From the NCBI RefSeq assembly GCF_022809715.1, contig NZ_CP094460.1:1240001-1304000 (forward strand): 64,000 bases of DNA, read 5' to 3'. The stretch comes from Burkholderia pyrrocinia (lineage in GTDB: Bacteria > Pseudomonadota > Gammaproteobacteria > Burkholderiales > Burkholderiaceae). This document shows positions 8,658 to 16,321 of this stretch, in pieces (the first letter of the stretch is position 1; every line of letters begins with the position of its first letter). The position numbers and the translations under genes are program-made. The notes below the pieces were generated by a model that was given only the letters and a program-made list of their open reading frames with translations, did no database searches and had not been told where the DNA came from.

Positions 8658-9629
8658 TCAGTGTGCGTCGGCCGCAACGGCCGGCGCGGCAGCGAGCGCC
8701 GCCGTGGTGCGCGCCGCCTCCGCGACGAGCGCCGCGACCGCGCAGCTCGCCAGGCGCGTGCGTTCGCTGTCCGCGCGACTCGTCAGGATCACCGGCACGC
8801 GCGCGCCGAGCACGATGCCGGCTGCATCGGCGTTCGCCAGGAACGTCAGCTCCTTCGCGAGCATGTTGCCCGCCTCGAGGTCGGGCGCGAGAAGGATGTC
8901 CGCGTCGCCCGCGACCGCCGAACCGAGATGCTTGAGCCGCGCGGCTTCGGGGCTGATCGCATTGTCGAGCGCGAGCGGCCCGTCGAGCAGCGCGCCGGTG
9001 ATCTGGCCGCGCTCGGCCATCTTGCACAGCGCGGCCGCGTCGAGCGTCGACGGCAGCTTCGAGCTGACCGTCTCGATCGCCGACAGGATCGCGACCTTCG
9101 GCTGACCGATGCCGAGCGCGTGCGCGAGATCGATCGCGTTTTGCACGATGTCGGCCTTCTGCTCGAGCGTCGGACGGATGTTGACCGCCGCGTCGGTGAT
9201 GAACAACGGCTTGTGGTAAGTCGGCACGTCCATGATGAACACGTGGCTCAGGCGCCGCCCGGTGCGCAGCCCCGTATCGGCGCGCACCACCTCCTCCAGC
9301 AACTCGTCGGTGTGCAGGCTGCCCTTCATCAGCGCCTGCGCGTCGCCCGCGCGCACCAGCTCGACGGCGCGCGCGGCCGACGCGTGGCTGTGCGGCGCAT
9401 CGACGAGCCGGTAGCCGGACAGGTCGACGCCGAGCGTCGCGGCAAGCGCCGTGATGCGCGCCGTCGGTCCGACCAGGATGGGCACGACGATACCGGCCCG
9501 AGCGGCGGCGACGGCCGCGCGCAGCGATACCTCGTCGCAAGGATGCGCAACCGCGACCGTCACCGGGCGTAGCGAGCGGCAACGCGCAATCAGCGCGTCG
9601 TACTTCTGGTGCTGGCGGAAATCGGTCAT
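8658..9629 (-). CDS. pta: Phosphate acetyl/butyryltransferase (short Pta/Ptb)
   Basis: Interconverts acyl-CoA and acyl phosphate, feeding AckA. The 323-aa protein is the single PTA_PTB domain without the N-terminal DRTGG/BioD-like part of E. coli Pta or a MaoC domain. Visible motifs are PILVGP near residue 75, MKGSLHTDELL (about 125-135), DAAVNIRPTL and the C-terminal GARVPVILTSRADS substrate loop. The start at 9629 has AAGGGG 8-9 nt upstream. As first gene of the four-gene leftward operon, it is driven from a predicted FNR/ANR-dependent promoter at 9655-9703. Confidence 0.9.
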   Translation of the reverse strand: MTDFRQHQKYDALIARCRSLRPVTVAVAHPCDEVSLRAAVAAARAGIVVPILVGPTARITALAATLGVDLSGYRLVDAPHSHASAARAVELVRAGDAQALMKGSLHTDELLEEVVRADTGLRTGRRLSHVFIMDVPTYHKPLFITDAAVNIRPTLEQKADIVQNAIDLAHALGIGQPKVAILSAIETVSSKLPSTLDAAALCKMAERGQITGALLDGPLALDNAISPEAARLKHLGSAVAGDADILLAPDLEAGNMLAKELTFLANADAAGIVLGARVPVILTSRADSERTRLASCAVAALVAEAARTTAALAAAPAVAADAH

Positions 9630-9654
9630 CGAATACCCCTTCGCGAGGATTACG

Positions 9655-9738
9655 TAAAAGAATTCTGGTGCGAGACCGGGCGAAATCGTTTGACCCTCGT
9701 CAATCGTTTCAGGTGAAGTCCCGATAGCATGAAACCAC
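9655..9738. promoter_or_regulatory. Bidirectional FNR/ANR/DNR-type promoter
   Basis: TTGAC-CCTC-GTCAA at 9690-9703 is a perfect palindrome matching the FNR/CRP-family consensus TTGAT-N4-ATCAA with the allowed T-to-C change in each half. Rightward, TAGCAT at 9725-9730 could be the -10 box, giving a start near 9737. Leftward, CAGAAT (minus strand, 9667-9662) would give a start near 9655. Both starts lie about 41.5 bp from the site centre (9696.5), the class II activation position. One site would therefore activate pta-ackA-phaC-fabI and atpG-atpC together under oxygen limitation. Confidence 0.65.
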
Positions 9739-9774
9739 ACGATGACATCCGGATGGCCGCGGCGCCCCCCTGAC

Positions 9775-10644
9775 ATGCACATACGCGAAATCCGCTCGAA
9801 GATCGCCAGTACGTCGTCCACGCGCACGATCACCAAGGCGATGGAAATGATGGCGCGCACCAAGATGGCGAACGCGCAGCGACGCGCCCGCGAGTTCCGC
9901 CCGTATGCGGCGCGCATCGGGGCGATGGCCGAACGCGTGCTGCGCGACCGGCCCGACCACGTGTCGGCGCTGATGGCGCGACGCGATCCCGTACGCCGCG
10001 TCGGCCTGATCGTCGTCAGCACCGATCGCGGGCTGTGCGGCCCGCTCAATGCGCGGTTGCTCGTCGCATGCGTGGATGCGCTCGAACGCTGGGACCGGGC
10101 CGGCGTCGCGTGCGAACTGAGCGTGATCGGTGCGCGCGGCATCGCGCCGCTGATGCGCCACGGCGCAACCATCACGGCGCGCGCGAGCGGCCTGGCCGCC
10201 GAGCCGCACTTCGACCAGTTGCTCGGCGCGCTGCTCGTGCCGCTGACCGCGTTCGTCAACGGCGAGCTCGACGAAGTGCACGTCGCCTACAACCGGCTGA
10301 CGAGCCCGCTCGCGTACGAGCCGCGTATCGATGCGATGCTGCCGATCGCGAAGATCGACACCGGCGCGCCGGCCGACGGCGCGGCGGCATCCGACTATCT
10401 TTACGAGCCCGCGCCCAAACCGGTCGTGGATACCTTGCTGCTGCGCTACGTCGAGGCAACGCTCTATCAGGCGGTCGTCGAAAACTATGCGTGCGAACAA
10501 TGCGCGCGGATGTTCAGCATGCAGACCGCGACGGACAACGCCGACCGCGTGCTGCGCGAACTGCGGCACCTGTACCAGAAGACGCGGCAGGCGCAGATCA
10601 CCACCGAGCTGTGCGAAATCGTCGCCGGCGCGGCGGCGGTCTGA
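9775..10644 (+). CDS. atpG: Orphan ATP synthase gamma-subunit homologue
   Basis: A 289-aa F1 gamma subunit, normally the central rotor shaft. The N-terminal helix IREIRSKIASTSSTRTITKAMEMMA and the C-terminal helix ending Q-I-T-T-E-L-C-E-I-V-A-G-A-A-A-V are both intact, as is STDRGLCGPLN in the Rossmann-like middle. No alpha, beta, delta or Fo gene is present; only an epsilon homologue follows after 11 bp. The gene is therefore not part of a complete atp operon or of an alternative Na+-type (atpDCQRBEFAG) operon. ATG 9775 begins the family homology; ATG 9742 would add 11 residues and leave almost no leader after the predicted transcription start. Confidence 0.88.
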   Translation: MHIREIRSKIASTSSTRTITKAMEMMARTKMANAQRRAREFRPYAARIGAMAERVLRDRPDHVSALMARRDPVRRVGLIVVSTDRGLCGPLNARLLVACVDALERWDRAGVACELSVIGARGIAPLMRHGATITARASGLAAEPHFDQLLGALLVPLTAFVNGELDEVHVAYNRLTSPLAYEPRIDAMLPIAKIDTGAPADGAAASDYLYEPAPKPVVDTLLLRYVEATLYQAVVENYACEQCARMFSMQTATDNADRVLRELRHLYQKTRQAQITTELCEIVAGAAAV

Positions 10645-10655
10645 AGGGGGCGCGC

Positions 10656-11114
10656 ATGACGACGTCGATGAGGCTCGACATCCTGAGCGTGGAAGCGGTG
10701 CTGTATGCCGGCGACGCACATTTCGTCGTCGTCCCGGGCGAAAGCGGGGAACTGGGGATCTATCCGCACCACGCGCCGCTGCTCACGCGGATCCGGCCCG
10801 GCGTCGTGACGCTCGTCGACGCGCCGACCGGCGAGCATCGTCGCCTGCTCGTCGCGGGCGGCGTGCTGGAGGTCGGCCGCGACGGCGTGACGCTGATCGC
10901 CGATCACGCGCTGCGCACGCCCGAACTCGACGATCTGCGCGCACGCGAGGCGCGGCATGCGGCCGACGACTGGCGCCGGCGCTACGCGCACGAAAACCGG
11001 CGCGCGTTCGATTTCGCGTCGGCCCGCGCGGAACTGATGGATGAAATCCGGCGCTTCTTCACGATGGCGCTGCGGCAACAGGCGTCGCACGACAACCCGG
11101 GCGGCGCAGGCTAG
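10656..11114 (+). CDS. atpC: Orphan ATP synthase epsilon-subunit homologue
   Basis: A 152-aa F1 epsilon subunit with the N-terminal beta-sandwich (LDILSVEAVLYAGDAHFVVVPG and ELGIYPHHAPLLT) and a C-terminal helical hairpin rich in Arg and Glu. In complete enzymes that hairpin inhibits ATP hydrolysis. It follows atpG by 11 bp with GAAGGGGG as ribosome site. With atpG it forms a two-gene unit that lacks the catalytic subunits. A plausible role is exchange into the housekeeping F1Fo to limit wasteful ATP hydrolysis at low oxygen. This rests on context and on the family's known inhibition, not on any direct evidence. Confidence 0.88.
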   Translation: MTTSMRLDILSVEAVLYAGDAHFVVVPGESGELGIYPHHAPLLTRIRPGVVTLVDAPTGEHRRLLVAGGVLEVGRDGVTLIADHALRTPELDDLRAREARHAADDWRRRYAHENRRAFDFASARAELMDEIRRFFTMALRQQASHDNPGGAG

Positions 11115-11137
11115 GTGCCGGCGCCGGTGTTGCCCGC

Positions 11138-11356
11138 TCAGTCGCGCAGCTTGCGAAAACGCGGCGTGCCGTCTTCGAGATTGCCGTTGAACATCGCTTC
11201 CGGCCGCACCCACAGGCCGCGCGCATGCGGCCACAGATGCTCGTACACGACCACCGATTCCTCGGTTTCGGAATGGCGGGCGACGCCGATATAACGGTAC
11301 AAACCACCCTTGTAGTGGCGATGCGTCGCGAGTTGTTCGGCTTCCTGTTCGGTCAT
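11138..11356 (-). CDS. DUF1653 family protein
   Basis: A 72-aa soluble protein of the DUF1653 family: H-x-H-Y-K-G-G-x-Y at residues 12-20, the G-V-A-x-H-S-E-T-E-E-x-V-V-V-Y-E stretch, L-W-V-R-P-x-x-M-F and R-F near the end. The family forms a small beta-barrel and is widespread as single-domain proteins of unknown function. It lies on the strand opposite atpC with a 23-bp gap between convergent ends, and probably is independent of that locus. Confidence 0.85.
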   Translation of the reverse strand: MTEQEAEQLATHRHYKGGLYRYIGVARHSETEESVVVYEHLWPHARGLWVRPEAMFNGNLEDGTPRFRKLRD

Positions 11357-11413
11357 GATGGGCTTCTCTTCGGCAAAAACGGAAAGCGCGTATTGTATGC
11401 GCTGCGCCGCGCG

Positions 11414-11857
11414 TCAGCGTTTCGTATAGATGTCGGGACGGCGGATCTCCATCAGCCGCTCGGGATTCGCGGACGGCCCGAAGCCGACCGGCCGGTACAG
11501 TTCGTGCGCGTCGGTCGTCACGAGCATGATGCGACGCAGGCGCTGCACCATCTCCTGCGCGAATACGTGATCGATAAGCGCGCGGCCGTAGCCGTTGCCG
11601 CGTTCGGCCGGCAGCACGAACACGTCGCACAGATACGCGAACGTCGCGTGATCGGTGACGAGCCGCGCGAACCCGACAAGCCGGTCGCCGACATACGCAC
11701 CGAAACACAGCGAACCCTCGATCGCACGCTCGACCACGTCGCGCGGAATGCCCTGCGACCAGTATGCATCGCGATGCAGGAAGTCGAAGATCGCGTCGAT
11801 GTCGAGTTCGCGCTTGTCGGTGGAAAATCTCAGCGTGGCGGGGGTGGCTGCGGGCAC
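11414..11857 (-). CDS. GNAT-family N-acetyltransferase
   Basis: A 147-aa GNAT enzyme that would use acetyl-CoA to acetylate a small molecule or protein. The acetyl-CoA-binding motif A appears as the beta strand CDVFVLPAERGNGYGRALIDH (R-G-x-G-x-G/A near residue 92). The C-terminal YRPVGF segment is the usual family end motif. The substrate is not predictable. It is monocistronic, downstream of and co-oriented with the DUF1653 gene across a 57-bp gap. Confidence 0.85.
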   Translation of the reverse strand: MPAATPATLRFSTDKRELDIDAIFDFLHRDAYWSQGIPRDVVERAIEGSLCFGAYVGDRLVGFARLVTDHATFAYLCDVFVLPAERGNGYGRALIDHVFAQEMVQRLRRIMLVTTDAHELYRPVGFGPSANPERLMEIRRPDIYTKR

Positions 11858-12010
11858 GTCTGTTCTCCGGTGGGGGGCGGGAGGCGGAGCATCGACGATA
11901 CCGCGCTGTGCGGCGGGCTACAAGCGGCACCACCACACCGCTGCGGCACGACAGGCGAGAATCCTCTTGCCGGACTGTGGCGCGCAACCACATACACTCA
12001 CCGGGAAACT

Positions 12011-12071
12011 TGTACAGCAACCCGTACATATTTATCAATCGTGCCATACTTGTACGGTTATATGTACAAGT
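12011..12071. promoter_or_regulatory. YefM-YoeB autoregulatory operator
   Basis: A perfect palindrome ACTTGTAC-N8-GTACAAGT (12048-12071) lies directly upstream of yefM, with further TGTACA/CGTACA half sites at 12011-12016 and 12023-12028. In E. coli the YefM-YoeB complex binds palindromes with the core TGTACA, so this is the expected repression site and covers the likely promoter. Confidence 0.75.
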
Positions 12072-12081
12072 GAGGCAAATC

Positions 12082-12342
12082 ATGCGCACGATTCATTTTT
12101 CGGATGCCCGCGGCAATCTGAAGACCGTCATCGACCAGGTTGTCGACGATGCGGACGTGACGCTCATCACGCGCCGCGATGCACCGAACGCCGTCATCAT
12201 GTCGCAGGACTACTACGACAGCCTGATGGAGACGGTTCACTTGCTGCGCTCGCCGGCCAACGTCGCCCATCTCGAACGTTCGATCGCGCAACTGCGCAAG
12301 GGCAAGGCGAAAGTACACAAGCTCGCCGAGGATGGTGAATGA
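12082..12342 (+). CDS. yefM: YefM-type antitoxin
   Basis: An 86-aa Phd/YefM antitoxin. The N terminus (DARGNLKTVIDQVVDDADVT, then T-R-R-D-A-P-N-A-V-I-M-S) is the DNA-binding YefM fold, and the charged C-terminal tail would wrap the toxin. It overlaps the toxin gene by 4 bp (ATGA), giving translational coupling. The operator immediately upstream indicates conditional autoregulation by the toxin-antitoxin ratio. ATG 12082 is the only start compatible with the family N terminus. Confidence 0.93.
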   Translation: MRTIHFSDARGNLKTVIDQVVDDADVTLITRRDAPNAVIMSQDYYDSLMETVHLLRSPANVAHLERSIAQLRKGKAKVHKLAEDGE

Positions 12343-12605
12343 GCGTACGCCGCGTGCTCGTTACTTCCGACGCGTGGGACGACTATGTCTATTGGCAGGG
12401 GCAGGATCGCAAGACGCTCAAGCGCATCAACCAGCTCATTCGCGAAGCCCAGCGAACGCCGTTCGAAGGCATCGGCAAACCCGAGCCTTTGAAGGCCAAT
12501 CTCTCCGGCTTCTGGTCGCGCCGTATCGACGACACGAACCGCCTGGTCTACGAGGCTGACGACCTTCAGATCAGCATCGTGTCCTGTCGCTATCACTACG
12601 AGTAG
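12339..12605 (+). CDS. yoeB: YoeB-type toxin (ribosome-dependent mRNA interferase)
   Basis: An 88-aa RelE-superfamily toxin that cleaves mRNA in the ribosomal A site. All YoeB catalytic positions are present: Glu49 (GKPEPLK), Arg68 (NRLVY), His86 and Tyr87 in the terminal CRYHYE; these align with E. coli Glu46, Arg65, His83 and Tyr84. The block between, LSGFWSRRI, is nearly invariant in the family. The module appears intact, and no mobile-element trace surrounds it. Confidence 0.93.
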   Translation: MSVRRVLVTSDAWDDYVYWQGQDRKTLKRINQLIREAQRTPFEGIGKPEPLKANLSGFWSRRIDDTNRLVYEADDLQISIVSCRYHYE

Positions 12606-12906
12606 CTCCCCTCCGGAGCACTACCCTCTCCGCCTCACGGCGCCGGCAGCGCCCGGCAGGCCTTGCAACGCTTCAGCGGAAGCGGCCGGGTTTTCGTGCG
12701 GCGCGCGCCAGACGGCAACGCTCGCTGCACTCGCCCGCTTATCCGCACACGCACTTCGGTGGATGATGTAGCCCGTGCCGGCCTTCTACAACCGCGCATG
12801 TTCCCGACGACCGACCGGAAGGTGACACCAGATGCGCGACCGTGCAGGCGACGGGCCTCGATTCGGTGACAATGTCGCCTGCTCAATAAACCCGTCACAT
12901 CGCGTC
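12606..12906. other. Intergenic region after yoeB
   Basis: About 300 bp with no convincing gene on either strand. I see no clear terminator with a T-run for the toxin gene and no obvious promoter for the HAD gene. Confidence 0.35.
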
Positions 12907-13530
12907 ATGTCCTATCGCCTCATCGCATTCGACTTCGACGGCACGCTCGCCGATTCGCTCGACAGCTTTCTCGCGGCGCTGTCGGAAGCGTCGCGCCTGC
13001 ACGGCTTTCGCGACGCCACGCCCGAGCTGCGCCCGGCGCTGCGCGGCATGTCGGCGCGCGACATCATCCGTGCGCTCGACGTGCCGATGTGGAAAGTGCC
13101 GCGCGTGACGATCGACATGCGCCGCCTGATGAAGCCGCGCGTCGCGCAAGTGATGCTGTTTCCCGGCGTCGACGAAACGTTCGACGCGCTCGCCGCGCGC
13201 GGCATCCGCATCGCGATCGCCACGTCGAATACCGAGGAAATCGTGCGTGACCGGCTCGGCCCGCGTGCCAGCAGCCGCGTCGACACCTTCGCGTGCGGCA
13301 TTCCGCTGTTCGGCAAGGCGCGGCGTCTGCGCGCGCTCGTTCGCGAGGCCGGCGTGCGCGCCGACGAAGTGCTGTATGTCGGCGACGAAATCCGCGATGC
13401 CGACGCCGCACGACGCGCGCACATCGCATTCCAGGGTGTCGCGTGGGGCTACACCGCACCCGACGCATTGCAGGCGCATTGCGCGACGCCGTTGCTGCCG
13501 CGCCTCGATGCACTGCTCGATCGCGTGTGA
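12907..13530 (+). CDS. HAD-superfamily (subfamily IA) phosphatase
   Basis: A 207-aa haloacid-dehalogenase hydrolase resembling phosphoglycolate phosphatase. Motif I is DFDGTLADS (nucleophile Asp about residue 9), motif II is the Thr in IAIATSNTEE, motif III is the Lys in FGKARRL, and motif IV is VGDEIRDADAARRA with the acidic pair. A small helical cap lies between motifs I and II. The protein should be an active Mg2+-dependent phosphatase in the cytoplasm. The exact substrate is unknown and no operon partner helps. Confidence 0.82.
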   Translation: MSYRLIAFDFDGTLADSLDSFLAALSEASRLHGFRDATPELRPALRGMSARDIIRALDVPMWKVPRVTIDMRRLMKPRVAQVMLFPGVDETFDALAARGIRIAIATSNTEEIVRDRLGPRASSRVDTFACGIPLFGKARRLRALVREAGVRADEVLYVGDEIRDADAARRAHIAFQGVAWGYTAPDALQAHCATPLLPRLDALLDRV

Positions 13531-13921
13531 CACGTTCAAGCGCATCGCACGCGCAAGTCGTCACGTCGCTCGACGCACACGACAAGGCAACAGCAGCACG
13601 ACGATGAAATGCAGATGACACGCACGTGCATCCCGCACGCCGCGCATGCGCAAAAATTGCCGCCGCCACGCGTGCACCAGGTACGCAATACCGGTACGCG
13701 CACCTGCCCATCGATGGGTCTTACCAACCGTTACACAAACCACAGCGCGGTTGCACCTGCTACCCGAGCGCTCTCCTAGAATCAGTCGGGCCGGGAAACA
13801 CTTCGACCGGCGCCGCGGCAGAGCGGCGGTCGAATCCGGCCCGGGCGCGCCCGGTCTCTCGCACAGCTACGGATCACGTCATCCGTATTTTTAACCAGAG
13901 CCCCGATCGAAAGGAGGTCCC
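13531..13921. other. Intergenic region upstream of the DUF4142 gene
   Basis: A 391-bp gap. TTGCAC (13751-13756) and TAGAAT (13777-13782) look promoter-like, but the 20-bp spacer is too long for a good housekeeping promoter. GATCGAAAGGAGGTCCC at its end is an unusually strong ribosome-binding site for the next gene. Nothing else is supported. Confidence 0.35.
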
Positions 13922-14500
13922 ATGAACCGCTTTCCCCACATCTCGCGCCTTGCCTTGTCTGCCGCCGGCCTGCTTCTCGTCGCCGTGACCGCGACCGCGC
14001 AAACCGCGCAACCGGCGCCCGCAGCGCCCGCCGCGCCGGCCGCTGCCGCGCCGCGCATCCACGAAGCCGACCAGGCCTTCATCACGGACGGTACGAAGAC
14101 CGTGTCGACGCAGCACGACGCGGCACGCATCGCCGATGCGCGCACGTCGGACAGCCAGGTCAAGGCTTTCGCGCAACGTGTGTCGGCCGACGATGAAAAG
14201 ATCATCCAGGCGATGCGCGCCGCAAGCCCGCGCGGCGTCGACGTGCCGGCCAACGACCCCGACACGACCGTGCTGAACAGCATCAAGAGCCTGCGCGGCG
14301 CCGAGTTCGACAAGGCGTATATCGAGCAGGTCGCGCTCGCCGGCCAGCAGAAGACGATCTCGGCTTTCCAGGCCGAAATCGCGTCGGGCCGCGACACGAA
14401 GCTGAAGGAAGTCGCACGCCAGTCGCTGCCGATCCTGCAGAAGCACTACGCGGACGCGCAGAAACTCGCGGAGCGTCACCACCTCGCATCGGCGCAGTAA
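13922..14500 (+). CDS. DUF4142 periplasmic protein
   Basis: A 192-aa exported protein. Residues 1-27 form a signal peptide (hydrophobic core LALSAAGLLLVAVTATAQ with an A-x-A type site), followed by an Ala/Pro linker to about residue 43. The rest is the helical DUF4142 domain, with conserved E-A-D-x-A-F at its start, Q-V-K-A-F-A near 78 and the A-x-x-x-L-P-x-L-x-x-H near the end. DUF4142 is a ferritin-like all-helical domain, but no metal ligands can be assigned with confidence. AAAGGAGG five nt upstream suggests high translation. Function unknown; envelope-stress roles have been suggested for relatives. Confidence 0.82.
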   Translation: MNRFPHISRLALSAAGLLLVAVTATAQTAQPAPAAPAAPAAAAPRIHEADQAFITDGTKTVSTQHDAARIADARTSDSQVKAFAQRVSADDEKIIQAMRAASPRGVDVPANDPDTTVLNSIKSLRGAEFDKAYIEQVALAGQQKTISAFQAEIASGRDTKLKEVARQSLPILQKHYADAQKLAERHHLASAQ

Positions 14501-14507
14501 CGATGCA

Positions 14508-14530
14508 GCGCCGCGCGTCGTGCGCGGCGC
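14508..14530. terminator. Hairpin between convergent genes
   Basis: A 9-bp perfect stem (GCGCCGCGC and complement) with a 5-nt loop just after the DUF4142 stop codon. No T-run follows on either strand, so terminator function is only probable. Confidence 0.4.
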
Positions 14531-14641
14531 ACCGCTTCCCCTGTCATCGCGCAGCCGCCTCCCCAGCCGGCTGCGCGATGCACGCCTGACCAGACGATCC
14601 GCGAACGCGCGCGCTGCACGTCCCTCGTCACGCGTCATGCG

Positions 14642-15241
14642 TTACGTCGCGAGCTTCGCCATCAACCGCGCGCGCACGTCCGGCCATTCTTCGTCGATGA
14701 TGCTGAAGCGCACCGAATTGCGCTTGCGGCCGTCCGGCATGATTCGTTCGTGACGCACGATCCCCTCCTGCTTCGCGCCGAGCCGCAGAATCGCCGCGCG
14801 CGATTTCTCGTTCAGCTCGTCGGTCGTGAACTGCACGCGCACGCAGTGCAGCGTGTCGAACGCGTAGGTCAGCAACAGCCACTTCGCTTCGGTATTCGCG
14901 CGCGTGCGCTGCGCCGATTCGCTCAGCCACGTATGGCCGATCTCGAGCTTGCGATTCTTGCGATCGATCTTCCAGAAGCGCGTGCTGCCGATCACGCGGC
15001 CCGATGCGCGATCGACGATCGCAAACGGCATCACGGTGCCGGCCGCGCGCCCCTGCAATGCCGTGTCGATATACGCGTCGATCGTCTCCGCGCCCGGCAC
15101 GACCGTGACCTTCAGGTTCCACAACCGGCCGTCCGCGGCGGCATCGAGCAGCACCTGCCGGTCGGATGCTTCGAGCGGCCGCAGTTCGACGCGCTCGCCG
15201 ATGAGGGTCGGTGGTTCGATGGAAAGCGAAGCATCGGTCAT
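14642..15241 (-). CDS. RimJ/RimL-type GNAT acetyltransferase
   Basis: A 199-aa GNAT protein of the RimJ/RimL (Acetyltransf_3) class. The signature features are E-R-V-E-L-R-P-L-E-A-S-D at residues 16-27, GSTRFWKID near 86, the I-G-H-T-W-L strand, and the N-E-x-S-R-A-A-I-x-R-L-G-A-K-x-E-G motif (about 143-160) typical of enzymes acetylating protein N termini or amino acid-like substrates. It is monocistronic. Substrate unknown. Confidence 0.85.
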   Translation of the reverse strand: MTDASLSIEPPTLIGERVELRPLEASDRQVLLDAAADGRLWNLKVTVVPGAETIDAYIDTALQGRAAGTVMPFAIVDRASGRVIGSTRFWKIDRKNRKLEIGHTWLSESAQRTRANTEAKWLLLTYAFDTLHCVRVQFTTDELNEKSRAAILRLGAKQEGIVRHERIMPDGRKRNSVRFSIIDEEWPDVRARLMAKLAT

Positions 15242-15297
15242 GACAAGGTTCCGGAAAGTGAGGACGATGGCGGCGAAACGGCCATCATACGGCGCCG

Positions 15298-16212
15298 CTA
15301 GTCGAGAAGCGCGGCAAGCCGGCGACGGATCGCCTTCGCCTCGCCGCGCAGCGCGTCGGCAAACGCATCGACGAGCAGGTTCTTCGGCCGGTGCTCGGGC
15401 ACGATCATGCTGACCCGATACGGAAACGACCGCGTGAGCGGCCGCACGTGCAGGTCACGCCCGACGAAATCGAGCGCAGTCAGCGGATTGACGATCGCGG
15501 CGCCGAGCCCCTGCCGCACGAACGCGCACACCGACACGGCCGACGGTGTGTCGACCACCGAGCGCGGCGCGACGCCCAACTGCGCAAACGCCTCGTCGAT
15601 CAGGATGCGATAAGGATCGTTCAGCGACAGGCTCACGAACGGGCGATCGGCGAGATCCAGCAGATCGATCGCGTCCTGCGCGAGCAGCGGATGGCCGTCG
15701 GGCAGCACGCACACTTCGTCGACTTCGAGCAGCGGCGTAAGCAGCGTGCCGGCCGGCGCGACGTCGTGCTCGGTCAGCCCGAGGTCGTACCGCTGCGCGG
15801 TCAGCCACTCCTCGAGCACCGGCGACTCCTGCGTCGCGACCGACACGCTGACGCCCGCATGATCCGCGTGAAAGCGCCGGCATGCGCCGGGCAGGATCGC
15901 GTGCGAGAACGCCGGCAGCGCGATCACCGAAAGCTGGCCGTCGCGAAACTCGCGCAGGCGCGCGGCCGTCGCCGCGACGCGCTCGAGCCCCACATACGCA
16001 AGCCGCACGTCGTCGAACAGCGTGAGCGCGGCCATCGTCGGCCGCAGCCGGCCGTGCGCGCGCTCGAACAGCGCGAAGCCGACGACCTGCTCCATCCGCG
16101 CGAGTTCGCGGCTGATCGTCGGTTGCGACGTATAGAGCATCTCGGCCGCGCGCGTCGTGCTGCCGGTGACCATCAGCGCGCGAAAGACCTCGATATGGCG
16201 GTGCGTAAGCAT
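15298..16212 (-). CDS. lysR: LysR, activator of lysA
   Basis: A 304-aa LysR-type regulator with an N-terminal winged helix-turn-helix (HIEVFRALMVTGSTTRAAEMLYTSQPTISRELARME) and a periplasmic-binding-like effector domain. It is divergently transcribed from lysA, exactly the arrangement of E. coli lysR-lysA, where LysR activates lysA when diaminopimelate is plentiful and lysine is low. Sequence and position make it the true LysR. A pair of long inverted sites lies between the two genes. Confidence 0.9.
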   Translation of the reverse strand: MLTHRHIEVFRALMVTGSTTRAAEMLYTSQPTISRELARMEQVVGFALFERAHGRLRPTMAALTLFDDVRLAYVGLERVAATAARLREFRDGQLSVIALPAFSHAILPGACRRFHADHAGVSVSVATQESPVLEEWLTAQRYDLGLTEHDVAPAGTLLTPLLEVDEVCVLPDGHPLLAQDAIDLLDLADRPFVSLSLNDPYRILIDEAFAQLGVAPRSVVDTPSAVSVCAFVRQGLGAAIVNPLTALDFVGRDLHVRPLTRSFPYRVSMIVPEHRPKNLLVDAFADALRGEAKAIRRRLAALLD

Positions 16213-16227
16213 GATCTGCTATATCAG

Positions 16228-16319
16228 GAATGAATCGAATGTCGAATAACAGGCATTTTACTGTATAGCCGAACAGGCGCATCATCCACGCTATCCGTTC
16301 ATTCGACACGATTCATCCG
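16228..16319. promoter_or_regulatory. Paired inverted LysR sites between lysR and lysA
   Basis: GAATGAATCG-AATGTCGAAT (from 16228) is nearly the exact inverse of ATTCGACACGATTCATCC (16301-16318 and flanks). The two 20-22-bp elements are about 48 bp apart, one near each gene. The right element ends two bases before the lysA start codon, so occupation there could block as well as activate. Confidence 0.5.
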
Positions 16320-16321
16320 CC

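Noticed and set aside
9775..11114. Part of a complete second F1Fo operon
   Set aside because: The flanking genes are pta on one side and DUF1653 on the other; no other atp gene occurs in the window.
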